Below, one piece after another: positions 56,275 to 64,000 of a stretch of DNA of 64,000 bases (within the stretch, counting starts at the first letter, position 1; the number at the start of each line of letters is the position of its first letter). Position numbers and translations under genes: made by a program. The DNA comes from a sulfur-oxidizing endosymbiont of Gigantopelta aegis (GTDB lineage Bacteria; Pseudomonadota; Gammaproteobacteria; GRL18), in the NCBI RefSeq assembly GCF_016097415.1, contig NZ_JAEHGE010000001.1:4108610-4172609 (forward strand). Reading direction: 5' to 3'. The notes below the pieces were generated by a model. It saw only the letters and a program-made list of their open reading frames with translations, was not told the origin of the DNA and did not search any database.

Positions 56275-56591
56275 CTAATTAAAAAGATTTGATATTTTTA
56301 CACCTGTTTTTTGAAAATCATTAACATTTCTTGTCACCAATGTTAATTCATTTATAATTGCAGTCGCTGAAATCTGCTTATCAAGTACATGTTCATGGTG
56401 TGGTACTCTAAGTTTACACCAAAGTTGAGCGATTTCTTCATCTATATTTAATTGGTTACCCTGGTATTCATCTAAAATTAAATTTAGCCATTCTTCTAAC
56501 TGATACGCTTTTTAATATCACTACGATGAAAAAGACGCTTAATACCTCTGTGGATCTCACTAATCACATTGATATCAATTAAATACATCAT
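56275..56591 (-). pseudogene. vapC-like PIN toxin remnant
   Basis: It starts MYLIDINVISEIHRG (PIN-domain Asp motif) and then breaks. A second frame gives EEIAQLWCKLRVPHHEHVLD, SATAIINELTLVTRNVNDFQ, and VKISNLFN with the stop at 56275. Central sequence is lost or shifted. No antitoxin gene was recognised next to it; the region 56592-56772 upstream holds nothing identifiable. Confidence 0.75.
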
Positions 56592-56802
56592 TTCCTTCAG
56601 AGTCAAAATATTTTATCGACAATTAATCGGTCACGTACTTATGACTTAAGCTCAGGCTTCAGTCATATTTTAATTTCATCGTGAGTCAGATGAGTTACCT
56701 CAGCAATAAAGTTGATGGCAGCGCCTGCCTGGTACATATTTAGGGCGTTTTTTTACCTCCAACGCCCTTTATCCTAAAAAAATCAGTTGAACCTACTGCG
56801 AC

Positions 56803-58700
56803 GTAACTTCTCAATAAGTCTGTGCATTTAAACAGCACAAACTTTACCTTTCAGCAACTCAGGCAGATATGGGATCAAATTTCTCTTGCTGATCCGGTCA
56901 TTAATAAAATCCCAGAATGAAATTCCTTGTTTCAAACAAGTTTTCTTTAAACTGACAAAGGTATCTCTGCAAAGTTGCCCATCCTTTGAGCGTGTACTAC
57001 CACTAATTTTACGCTTAATAACATATTCTCGAATATCATTTTCACTCAAATTATTATGAAGAGGAATATCAGGCCGTTCCAATACCAGCAGTAATTCTGT
57101 TTTATTTCTTGCCAATCGTTTCAGTGCCTGATTCAACGTTTCAAAGCTTGTTTTAGTCCGGCACAATTCATCAAAATGTTCAGCAATCGCTGACTTCAAC
57201 GGATCATCTGGCTCAAGTTTATATTGTTTGAGATCATAAAATAGTTCCCAAATCTGAGTATGTACCCAGTTCAGTTCTTTATCATGTCGCTCATTGAGTG
57301 GTAGTATCCGCTGAAACACTCTGTCTGCATGTATCCAACATAATGCGTGCAACAAAATATCAAATTGTCCTGCATCATCACTCACAATCACCAAATCACT
57401 TGGAAAGCCACTGTTAATTAATGCCCCCAGTAAAGCGCCTTCTGTGGCAATGCGAACATGCCGTTGTGTTATGATACTATTGTTCTGCAGATAGTATTTC
57501 CAGGCTTCTTCATTATCAAAGCAAGTCTGATGACTTTGTTCAATAACGCTCAATGGCTTGTGAGGTAATTTTTCTGCTCTCATATAATCAAGTGCTGCAT
57601 CGTTGAGCGTATAATCAACAGCAGCACCTCGTAACAATTAAATTAATCCGGCTCTTATATCGAGTACTTGAAAACCAGGCAAAGGTTTCATTGCCAACGT
57701 GAGTACAATAACCATTCTTTCCATCATGACGACTACCCGTATCATCAACATGGATATAAGTACTATTGTTGATACCGGCAGTTAGCAATGTATTTTTTTC
57801 AGTATGAAAATGGTCTTTGTCATGGATTAAAATCTCATTGATCTGACCCGTTGAAATATCAAAACCTAATTCTGTTAATTGTTGTATTATCAATGGCTGA
57901 GTCACTCTCTGGTGATAATATTGATAAACGATATAACTCTGTAATGTATGGCCAAAAATGTCCTATATGTGTATCAAAGCTCAATTTTCCTATACAGGTA
58001 TCACCATCGGGTGTTTTATAGCGAGCCAATCGATAACGAGTATTGAAAGGCTTAATCAGCAGCTCCTGAACAAAATAATCCTGATACCCTAAAAAACGTG
58101 AATGTTCTGGCAGGTTATCTGGTTTGATAACGGTGGTTTTATGAATAGCCAATTTCTTCTTTCGTTTACGACTTTTACTAGTCCCATTTCCTGAGTTGTT
58201 TTTCTTGCTTCCTGAATGACCTGTCGGATTATCATTGTCATCATCCTTTGGCAATTTACTGGCTCTTATTTTAGGCTTTGGAGGTAGCTTTTTAAGCTTA
58301 GCAACTTCTGTTTTAAGGGCATCGATTTCAACCTGTTGGTTTTGAATGATTTCCTGTTGTTGCTCCATGAAAGCAAGGAGTAATCGGACTACCGGTGTCT
58401 TTTCTTCTTCAGGTATCTCTGGAATTGGAGGTAATTTTTTCACTATAATCAATACAGGTTGTTTTCAATAAAACAATTGTATCATGGCTTTTAAGGCTCT
58501 TTAGTTTGCCCTGTGTTGATCAAACTCCTCTCAGTTAAGATAATATTCAAAAATATTCTATTTCGATCTGAGACAGATCGACAGGATCATTTATAGGGAT
58601 AAATTACATGGGGCAGTGAAAATGCAATTTTTGTCCTAAATGCTGTCAAGACTTTTTTTGTTTTTATTTCAAGTTTTGCACAGACTTATTGAGAAGTTAC
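56803..58700 (-). mobile_element. IS66-family element (ISBst12-like) with 8-bp duplication
   Basis: 1,898 bp. Terminal repeats GTAACTTCTCAATAAGTCTG(TGCA) are perfect at both ends. ACTGCGAC is duplicated (56795-56802 and 58701-58708), as expected for IS66. It carries only the large transposase gene, so it is of the type without tnpA/tnpB. A terminal fragment of the same element lies at 61796-61834. Confidence 0.95.
56828..58452 (-). pseudogene. IS66 transposase (two frameshifts)
   Basis: N-terminal leucine-zipper-like and zinc-binding-type region (EQQQEIIQNQQVEIDALKTE, then LPEHSRFLGYQDYFVQEL), 58452 to about 57880. A second segment to about 57630 has YIHVDDTGSRHDGKNGYCTH (first catalytic Asp). 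The third segment contains the remaining DDE region and RNKTELLLVLERPDIPLHNN, NDIREYVIKRKISGSTRS. Frame breaks near 57880 and 57630 inactivate it. Confidence 0.88.
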
Positions 58701-58887
58701 ACTGCGACCGCCTTATGCATTGAATCTTAAGGATTTTCCAGAACATTTTGACTTCACCCGTAGGGTGACTACGAATAAAGCCCAAATAACCTGTAAAACC
58801 CTTAATTTTCAGCACCTAAGTCGCTCTCGCTACGATTCAACTGATTATTTTAGGTTTATTGTTATATATTTTTCATCATGATATTAT

Positions 58888-58912
58888 GTGTATATATTAC
58901 ATAAATATACAC
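58888..58912. promoter_or_regulatory. Operator-like palindrome upstream of vapB
   Basis: GTGTATAT (58888-58895) and ATATACAC (58905-58912) are perfect arms with a 9-bp spacer, ending 12 bp before the vapB ATG. This is the expected position for autoregulation by a VapB or VapBC complex. Confidence 0.7.
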
Positions 58913-58924
58913 CTGAGGTATCAA

Positions 58925-59119
58925 ATGAGAACTAATATTGTTATTGATGACCAGCTAATGGAAGATGCTTTGAAGGCTACAGGCTTAGGCACAAAGAAAG
59001 AAGCTGTTGAACTTGGGCTTAAAATGCTAGTAAGACTCAATAAACAACAAGAAATCCGGAAACTTCGAGGGGAACTTAAATGGGAAGGTGACTTGAACGA
59101 AATGAGAGGCGGAAAGTGA
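58925..59119 (+). CDS. vapB: VapB-type antitoxin
   Basis: 64 residues, MRTNIVIDDQLMEDALKATG... A start at ATG 58925 is preferred because GAGG lies 6 nt upstream and the family begins here; the frame is open to 58859. The short beta strand (TNIVIDD) plus two helices is an RHH DNA-binding fold, and KKEAVELGLKMLVRLNKQQE is typical of DUF2191/VapB. The C-terminal tail (KLRGELKWEGDLNEMRGGK) binds toxin. It overlaps vapC by 4 bp. Confidence 0.88.
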   Translation: MRTNIVIDDQLMEDALKATGLGTKKEAVELGLKMLVRLNKQQEIRKLRGELKWEGDLNEMRGGK

Positions 59120-59520
59120 TACTGGTTGACACCAGTATTTGGATTGATTATTTCAATGGTATTGAGAGTAAAGAAACCAACATCCTAGATCTTGCGCTCA
59201 TCGATGGCATGGTAGTTATCGGCGATATAATAGCAATGGAAATACTTCAAGGATTTAGAAGTGATACAGATTATAATAAAGCAAAAAGTCACTAGCAACT
59301 TTGGAACAGTATGAAATGTTTGGTCAAAGTATGAGTATTAAATGTGCGGATAATTATCGTGCATTGAGAAAGAAAGGAGTCACCATTAGAAAAACTGCAG
59401 ATGTGATTATTGCTAGTTTTTGCATTGAAAATAAAATCCCTTGCTCTTTTCAGATAGAGATTTTATGCCATTCGTTACACACCTCAACTTACTTTCAGTG
59501 TCAGACTAGTTGCGCCTCTA
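59116..59520 (+). pseudogene. vapC PIN-domain toxin (two frameshifts)
   Basis: From GTG 59116: MILVDTSIWIDYFNGIESKE (first Asp), VIGDIIAMEILQGFRSD (Glu), then a premature stop at 59293 because one base is lost after AAAAGTC. The next frame continues LATLEQYEMFGQSMSIKCAD and IRKTADVIIASFCIENKIP. A second shift near 59440 would give LLFSDRDFMPFV, the usual end. The toxin RNase is inactive while the antitoxin frame is intact. Confidence 0.85.
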
Positions 59521-59528
59521 AATTTTAA

Positions 59529-59702
59529 CCTAAAATAATCAGTTGAATCGTAGCGAGAGCGACTTAGGTGCTGAAGATTAAGGGTTTTACAGGTTATTTT
59601 GGCTTTATTCGTAGTCACCCTACGGGTGAAGTCAAATGTTCTGGAAAATCCTTAAGATTCAGTGCATAAGGCGGTCGCAGTAGGTTCAACTGATTTTTTA
59701 GG
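59529..59702. mobile_element. MITE, 174 bp, CCTAAAA...TTTTAGG family
   Basis: Near-identical to 38471-38646 in the same orientation. The target duplication TTTAA flanks it (59524-59528 and 59703-59707). It follows the vapC pseudogene. Confidence 0.92.
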
Positions 59703-59774
59703 TTTAATCATTAGAAGCAAAAAATGAAGACTGTGCTCGCCAGTTTGTATGCTGTCTGCCCCACTTATACACTA

Positions 59775-60369
59775 TTAGCCCGAATATAAGGCTTCAAATT
59801 GCGCCAGCATTTGTTGCACTTCAAAGTGCTCTAAAAACGCTGTTGTCCTGCTCGGCCATAGCGTTTTCGGCATGGTTCGTCGGCGATTAATGTTTCACAG
59901 GCTTGGCTTAATGCGACTTGATCTTCATTCGGAATAACGATGCCTGTTTCACCATCAATGACGATTTCGGGATTGCCGCCCACTGCCGTGACGATACAGG
60001 GTTTTGAGAAGGACATTGCTTCAAGCAAGGTCATGGAGGTACCTTCGCTCAATGAGGGCAGTAAAAAATATCCATGATACTTAAATATTGCTGTGGTTCA
60101 ATGATAAAACCGGTAAAAATAACTTGTTCTGTGATCTGTAGTGTCTGGCACTGCGTTCTTAATGTTTCATTGAGGGGGCCATCACCAACAATGAGTAGGC
60201 GGGCATTGGGAAAACGAGCAACAATGTCTTTAAATGCCGCCAATATCATTGAGTGATTTTTGATGGGATCAAAGCGTGAAATAGTGCCTAACACAATCGC
60301 GTCATCGGCTAATTGTAATGCTGCACGCAGTTTTTTTCATCCTTTTTGAGTCATAGTCCCGTGTGCTTA
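59775..60369 (-). pseudogene. Glycosyltransferase family 4 fragment
   Basis: The C-terminal GT-B half: LGTISRFDPIKNHSMILAAF, ARLLIVGDGPLNETLR, VIFTGFIIEPQQYLSIMDIF, then LSEGTSMTLLEAMSFSKPCI, VTAVGGNPEIVIDGETGIVI. One-base deletions occur in the A runs at 60063-60068 (in DIFLLPSLSEG) and 59833-59837 (in QQRFLEHFEV). The N-terminal half is missing, cut by the IS3 end at 60370. It presumably built a surface polysaccharide. Confidence 0.88.
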
Positions 60370-61793
60370 TGATGTGTCAACACTTTTCCGGACAGTTTTC
60401 TAAATATTTTTTGGCTGTTTCAAGTGATTTTTGTCATTTTGTATTTCCTATCATTTTAGTTTCTCATGTTAACTTTAAACAGATGAAGAGAAAGGGCTTT
60501 GCCCTCTGGAACGATAGAGCCGTTCCATTCACCCAAGGTATTTTCACAACGGTAATGATCCTGTTACAATATCTTCACGGCACAGGCTGAGGAGCCGATG
60601 GCCGTCAACGGTAATGGGCGGCATTTATGTCGCCTTTTACCCCTCTTCAATCAATCGATTTAAGCTATTTCCTGCTGTATTTCATAATCGACTGGTGACA
60701 AATAATCATTAGCCGAATGAAGTCGCTCCCGATTATAAAATACCTCAATATATTCAAATGTTGCCTGCTTTGCTTCTACTCTGGTTTTGAATCGACAATG
60801 GTGCGTCAATTCAGTTTTCAAACTATGAAAGAAGCTCTGATACAGCATTGTCCCAGCAATTTCCTTTGCGGCTCATAGACTGAATTATGTTATGATCCGA
60901 CAATATTTTTCTATGACTATCAGAGGCATATTGGCTACCTCGGTCAGTATGCCAAAGCAATCCATCCATTGGTTTACGCTTCCATATGGCCATCAGTAAA
61001 GCATCATTGACTAGCTTGGCTTTCATTCGCTCATCCATCGACCAGCCAACAATTTGCCTAGAGAATAAGTCAATGACAACCGCTAAATATAACCAGCCTT
61101 CCTTGGTGGCAATATAGGTAATATCACCCACATATAGTAGCGATCAGGTTGAGAGACAGTAAACTCTCTTTCCAGTAAATTTGGAGATATACGCTTATTA
61201 TGCTTGGAATTAGTCGTCGCTTTAAAGCGTCTCTTCGTTTTACAAAACAAACCGGCTTTTTTCATTAATCGACCAATTCTCCGGCGGCTTATATGAACGC
61301 CTTTTTCAGCCAGTTTTCTTTTTAAGACGACGGGTTCCATAAGTCTTGCGACTGTCTTCAAACAGTTTTTTAGCTGCTCAGTAAGCGCTTCATTTTCTTT
61401 CTCTCTATCCGTTTTAGGAGAGCTAACCCAATCATAATAGCAACTACGGGAAACATCCATAAAACGGCACAGAATCGTTACCGGGTAATCTTTAGCCTGA
61501 TCAGTTATCCATGCGTACTTCACAAAGTTTCCCTTGCAAAGTACGCTGTGGCCTTTTTAATAAATCACGCTCCTGAATCACTTTTGCCAATTCTTTTTTC
61601 AGACGTTTTACTTCATCATAAATGTGTTCATCACAACAGGTTGATCCGTCTCATTAGCTAATTTGACAGCTGATTCTTTAAATTCTGATGTATAGCTTTT
61701 ATTCGGTTTTTTTGTTTGATCATTCATTTTAGGTCACACTTTTTATCTTTTAGTTATTTTAAGTTGTGTGTCCGGTTAAGTATAGCCACATTA
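60370..61793 (-). mobile_element. IS3-family element, copy C
   Basis: Same ends as copy A (TGATGTGTCAACACTTTTCC and ...TATAGCCACATTA). The flanking bases TTA and AGT do not match, so the ends no longer represent one insertion event. Lesions relative to copy A: a 2-bp loss near 60838 (CT), a 2-bp gain near 61133 (TA), and a deletion of about 100 bp in orfA near 61635. It separates a glycosyltransferase fragment from an IS66 end. Confidence 0.9.
60660..61523 (-). pseudogene. IS3 copy C OrfB (two indels)
   Basis: Three segments of the same integrase as copy B. They break at the added TA near 61133 (after DRYYM) and at the lost CT near 60838 (after NAVSE). Unlike copy A, its T run near 61318 is full length. 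Confidence 0.88.
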
Positions 61794-61795
61794 AG

Positions 61796-61834
61796 TTTGT
61801 GCTGTTTAAATGCACAGACTTATTGAGAAGTTAC
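61796..61834. mobile_element. IS66 terminal fragment
   Basis: GTGCTGTTTAAATGCACAGA followed by CTTATTGAGAAGTTAC is the left terminus of the IS66 element at 56803 in inverse orientation. The IS3 copy C abuts it. Confidence 0.85.
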
Positions 61835-62045
61835 CAACTCTTAGCCCTTTTTTACTCTCGTTTGCCAGACTCCACCCCGTAATAAAAACAAAAAAAGCAA
61901 CCCCTATTTGTTTAGTATAAACTGGCTGTGATATTAAATTGAATATATTGAGTGGGTTACCGACCACATGGCCATAGACAATTAAAAACATGCCTAATGC
62001 TTTCATCCAATCGACAAAATGTTGATGTTTTACAGGGGGCGTCAT
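61835..62045 (-). pseudogene. Acyltransferase-3 gene, N-terminal fragment
   Basis: The reading starts MTPPVKHQHFVDWMKALGMF and includes LIVYGHVVGNPLNI and GVAFFVFITGWSLANESKKG. This is the start of an Acyl_transf_3 (OatA/NolL-like) polytopic membrane protein that O-acetylates surface sugars. The frame passes into the IS66 terminus at 61834, so about 80% of the protein is missing. It lies 13 bp after the hexapeptide transferase stop. Confidence 0.8.
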
Positions 62046-62058
62046 AGTAGCATCTTAA

Positions 62059-62661
62059 TCAAGTATTATTATCATCGAGTTTTTTCACAAACCGCGCGGG
62101 ATTTCCCGCCATAATCACATGTGAGCAAATATTCGTGGTTACGACAGAACCTGCCCCTACCATACTCCCCTCTCCAACATCTGCCGCAATAATAGCACCC
62201 TCTCCAATCCAAACATTGTCTGCTAATTTTACCTGACTCAAGCGATCAGCGGAATAGGGCGTCCACGTACCATCATCTCCCCGTACATGTAATGCTTTAC
62301 CGCTTAATATGCTTACACGGCTTCCAATTAAACAATGATCACCTAATTCAGACGAGCCAATGATTGAATAGCTACCAATATAGACATGCTTGCCCACTTT
62401 GCTATAACGATGGGAAAAAATAGTACCAAAACCAATATGACAATGCGCTGAGCATTCGTCCAAAATAAGAGAATAAAATCCTCGACGCAAAAAAGCCCCC
62501 GGAACGCCTGGTTGTAAGGCTAGAATATGCGTACAAATATTAAAAATGAATTCCACGTCTTTAGAGAATAATATTTCTTCCAGTTTACAAAGAGCAACCA
62601 GAGGAAACACAAGCAACTGGGATAACAGATTTAATAAATATTTTAAGCTTTGTTTTATCAT
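62059..62661 (-). CDS. Left-handed beta-helix acyltransferase
   Basis: 200 residues with hexapeptide repeats (HCHIGFGTIFSHRYSKVGKH, HVYIGSYSIIGSSELGDHCL, IGSRVSILSGKAL, NVWIGEGAIIAADVGEGSMV, GAGSVVTTN), ending GNPARFVKKLD. These are xenobiotic/CysE/NodL-type acyltransferases that acetylate sugars or amino sugars. It is coupled to the AMP ligase (5-bp gap) and the acyltransferase-3 fragment. Confidence 0.9.
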   Translation of the reverse strand: MIKQSLKYLLNLLSQLLVFPLVALCKLEEILFSKDVEFIFNICTHILALQPGVPGAFLRRGFYSLILDECSAHCHIGFGTIFSHRYSKVGKHVYIGSYSIIGSSELGDHCLIGSRVSILSGKALHVRGDDGTWTPYSADRLSQVKLADNVWIGEGAIIAADVGEGSMVGAGSVVTTNICSHVIMAGNPARFVKKLDDNNT

Positions 62662-62666
62662 ATTAT

Positions 62667-63995
62667 TTAGTCCAGTTCTTTTTTTATACGTCTCATACGC
62701 TTAAAACGCTCATTGTAGATAGTTTCATCCGTTATAATGATTTTACCCGGCACTTTATACGATTGGAGTTTACTTCTACAAAAAACCAACATACGTGCCT
62801 TCAGTTCCCTTAAGGTTTCAGGAGTCAGTAATTTAATCTTGGCAACAACTATTTTTCCTGTCAGCATATGATCCTGGCCAAACACAACCACATCTTCAAC
62901 ATTTTCCATTTCTAACAACACACTTTCAACTTCGGCTGGAAAAACTTTATAGCCACCGACATTGATAATCTCGCTGGCACGACCCAGGATGCGAATCCAG
63001 TCACCGTCTTGTTCGACCAAGTCTCCAGTATCTAAAAAGCCCTCTTCATCAAATGGGTTGGGGGCATTGAGGTAACCTAACATAGCAGAATCTGATTTGA
63101 TCCATAATGTATCATTGACAATTTTCGTGGTAAATTCTTCACCGCCTACTTTTAACCAAAGTGAGTCAGATGAGCGTGATTTTGAACGAAGTATGCCTAC
63201 TTCTGAAAGTCCATAGGTTTGCTGTAATATCGTACCCGGTAAAATACTTGTTAACCTTTTCAGAGTACTTTCCTGCATAGGCTCGGTACCATAAGTGATC
63301 AATTTCAATGATGACAAATCATAGTCTTGGTAAACTTTAGAGAGCATCAGCAAATTTAAGAAGGTAGGCGACGTAGGCAAAAGCTCGGCTTTAAAAGCTT
63401 CAACCGCTCGACAAACACCTGCTGAACTTCTGTCATCCGACACAATAATCATGCCATTGTTCGCTAACGAATAAAGCAATGAATTAATGCCGCCAATATG
63501 ATCTAATTGTAGAAAAATAAGCATTCTAAGTGATTTTCTGGGCGTAGTAAATTTACCCATCAGTTTATTAAGATCTTGAACGATGGCTTTACTCTTGCCG
63601 GTTGAACCTGATGAAAATAACACTAAGCCAGGATGTTGCTGCTCTCTCAATTTTTGGTATATTGAATGGTCTGCTATTCTTTGTGTTTTGCTCAATACGG
63701 GTTGTCCATTTTCCAATGAGATGTCATATTCTGTACTGGCAATATCCCTAAACTCACTAAAATGATTTTTTGAATCTAATGACAAAGGAACGATAATATT
63801 GTTATTTTTTATCAATGATAAAAACAGTGCAATGGACAAGGGCGAATAATCACCATCAAAGGAGACAACGGCACCAGGAAGAATGTTTTTTTCTTTAATC
63901 CAAAGAGAAAACTTTTCAAAAGACTCCAGTAAACCTTGATATGTTGCTGAAAATTGAAACGAAACTAAAGCCTGATGCGCTGGAGTATCTCGCAT
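62667..63995 (-). CDS. AMP-forming acyl-CoA synthetase/ligase (ANL family), 5' end uncertain
   Basis: 442 residues read from ATG 63995, but the gene may begin outside the window. Motifs: GLVLFSSGSTGKSKAIVQDL (P-loop), LITYGTEPMQESTLKRL, LQQTYGLSEVGILRS, EEGFLDTGDLVEQDGDW, and RASEIINVGGYKVFPAEVES. It adenylates a carboxylic acid. With a beta-helix acyltransferase and an acyltransferase-3 it may activate an acyl group for surface glycan modification; this is inference. Confidence 0.88.
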   Translation of the reverse strand: MRDTPAHQALVSFQFSATYQGLLESFEKFSLWIKEKNILPGAVVSFDGDYSPLSIALFLSLIKNNNIIVPLSLDSKNHFSEFRDIASTEYDISLENGQPVLSKTQRIADHSIYQKLREQQHPGLVLFSSGSTGKSKAIVQDLNKLMGKFTTPRKSLRMLIFLQLDHIGGINSLLYSLANNGMIIVSDDRSSAGVCRAVEAFKAELLPTSPTFLNLLMLSKVYQDYDLSSLKLITYGTEPMQESTLKRLTSILPGTILQQTYGLSEVGILRSKSRSSDSLWLKVGGEEFTTKIVNDTLWIKSDSAMLGYLNAPNPFDEEGFLDTGDLVEQDGDWIRILGRASEIINVGGYKVFPAEVESVLLEMENVEDVVVFGQDHMLTGKIVVAKIKLLTPETLRELKARMLVFCRSKLQSYKVPGKIIITDETIYNERFKRMRRIKKELD

Positions 63996-64000
63996 TTTTT

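Larger units (their letters stand above)
56773..58854. mobile_element. MITE copy split by IS66
   Basis: The two halves, 56773-56802 and 58709-58854, together form a complete MITE like 38471-38646 in inverse orientation. The target duplication TTTAT flanks it (56768-56772 and 58855-58859). The IS66 lies in the ACTGCGAC sequence near its end. Confidence 0.88.

Overview
The window is an A+T-rich (about 40% G+C by eye) bacterial chromosome segment. The housekeeping blocks rpsP-rimM-trmD-rplS, ffh next to ypjD/corC-type genes, uvrB, dnaB-alr-pepN, dsbC, yajQ and a cnoX-type thioredoxin are gammaproteobacterial in content and order. The genus cannot be named from the sequence. No phage structural genes, plasmid genes or CRISPR array were seen.

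Layout. 1-5,940: a DEDD-exonuclease/RecQ fusion (cut by the left edge) diverges from an SNF2 helicase followed by a SWIM zinc-finger/HTH protein. 5,960-9,690: accessory island with a hipA remnant, a broken IS3-family element, a small XRE regulator, a SLOG (DUF2493) protein, a tandem ribbon-helix-helix-like protein and a DUF1810 protein, ending at tRNA-Val(GAC). 9,900-25,250: mostly core genes (uvrB, aspartate aminotransferase, cnoX, dsbC, yajQ, ogt, rplS-trmD-rimM-rpsP, ffh, ypjD, corC-like, FHA protein, radA), with a candidate CsrB/RsmZ-like small RNA at about 13,340-13,520. 25,400-31,940: an insertion hot spot where an SCP2-domain gene is split by two different IS elements and a second gene is broken by a frameshift and an IS. 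31,945-51,400: core and metabolic genes (alkaline phosphatase, pepN, alr, dnaB, a phosphatase/DUF1499/DUF2148/DnaJ-like run, recQ, radical SAM, M32 carboxypeptidase, WYL regulator, DUF502, adenine deaminase, a solute-binding protein, yaeQ). 51,600-61,830: decayed accessory DNA (DUF202 protein, a MITE, IS4, a broken batD, remnants of two vapC genes beside one intact vapB with its operator, IS66 inside a MITE, a glycosyltransferase pseudogene, IS3). 61,835-64,000: a surface-glycan-type operon of an AMP-forming ligase, a hexapeptide acyltransferase and a truncated acyltransferase-3 gene.

The strongest unexplained structures are non-coding or mobile. One is a MITE family (ends CCTAAAA/TTTTAGG, about 175 bp or 67 bp) in four copies, each with a 5-bp target duplication; one copy is interrupted by an IS66 element with its own 8-bp duplication. 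Others are a GGA-rich small-RNA candidate with a good promoter and terminator, eight in-frame 18-bp repeats inside a predicted exonuclease domain, a tetranucleotide-repeat frameshift in batD, and an inverted repeat built from DnaA-box-like 9-mers inside an IS3 tail. Many accessory genes carry one-base indels in homopolymers while the core genes are open. This fits ongoing IS-driven decay, but sequencing error should be excluded. I did not find a clear new multi-gene system; the closest candidates are the exonuclease-RecQ/SNF2/SWIM cluster and the XRE/SLOG/tandem-RHH island beside tRNA-Val.
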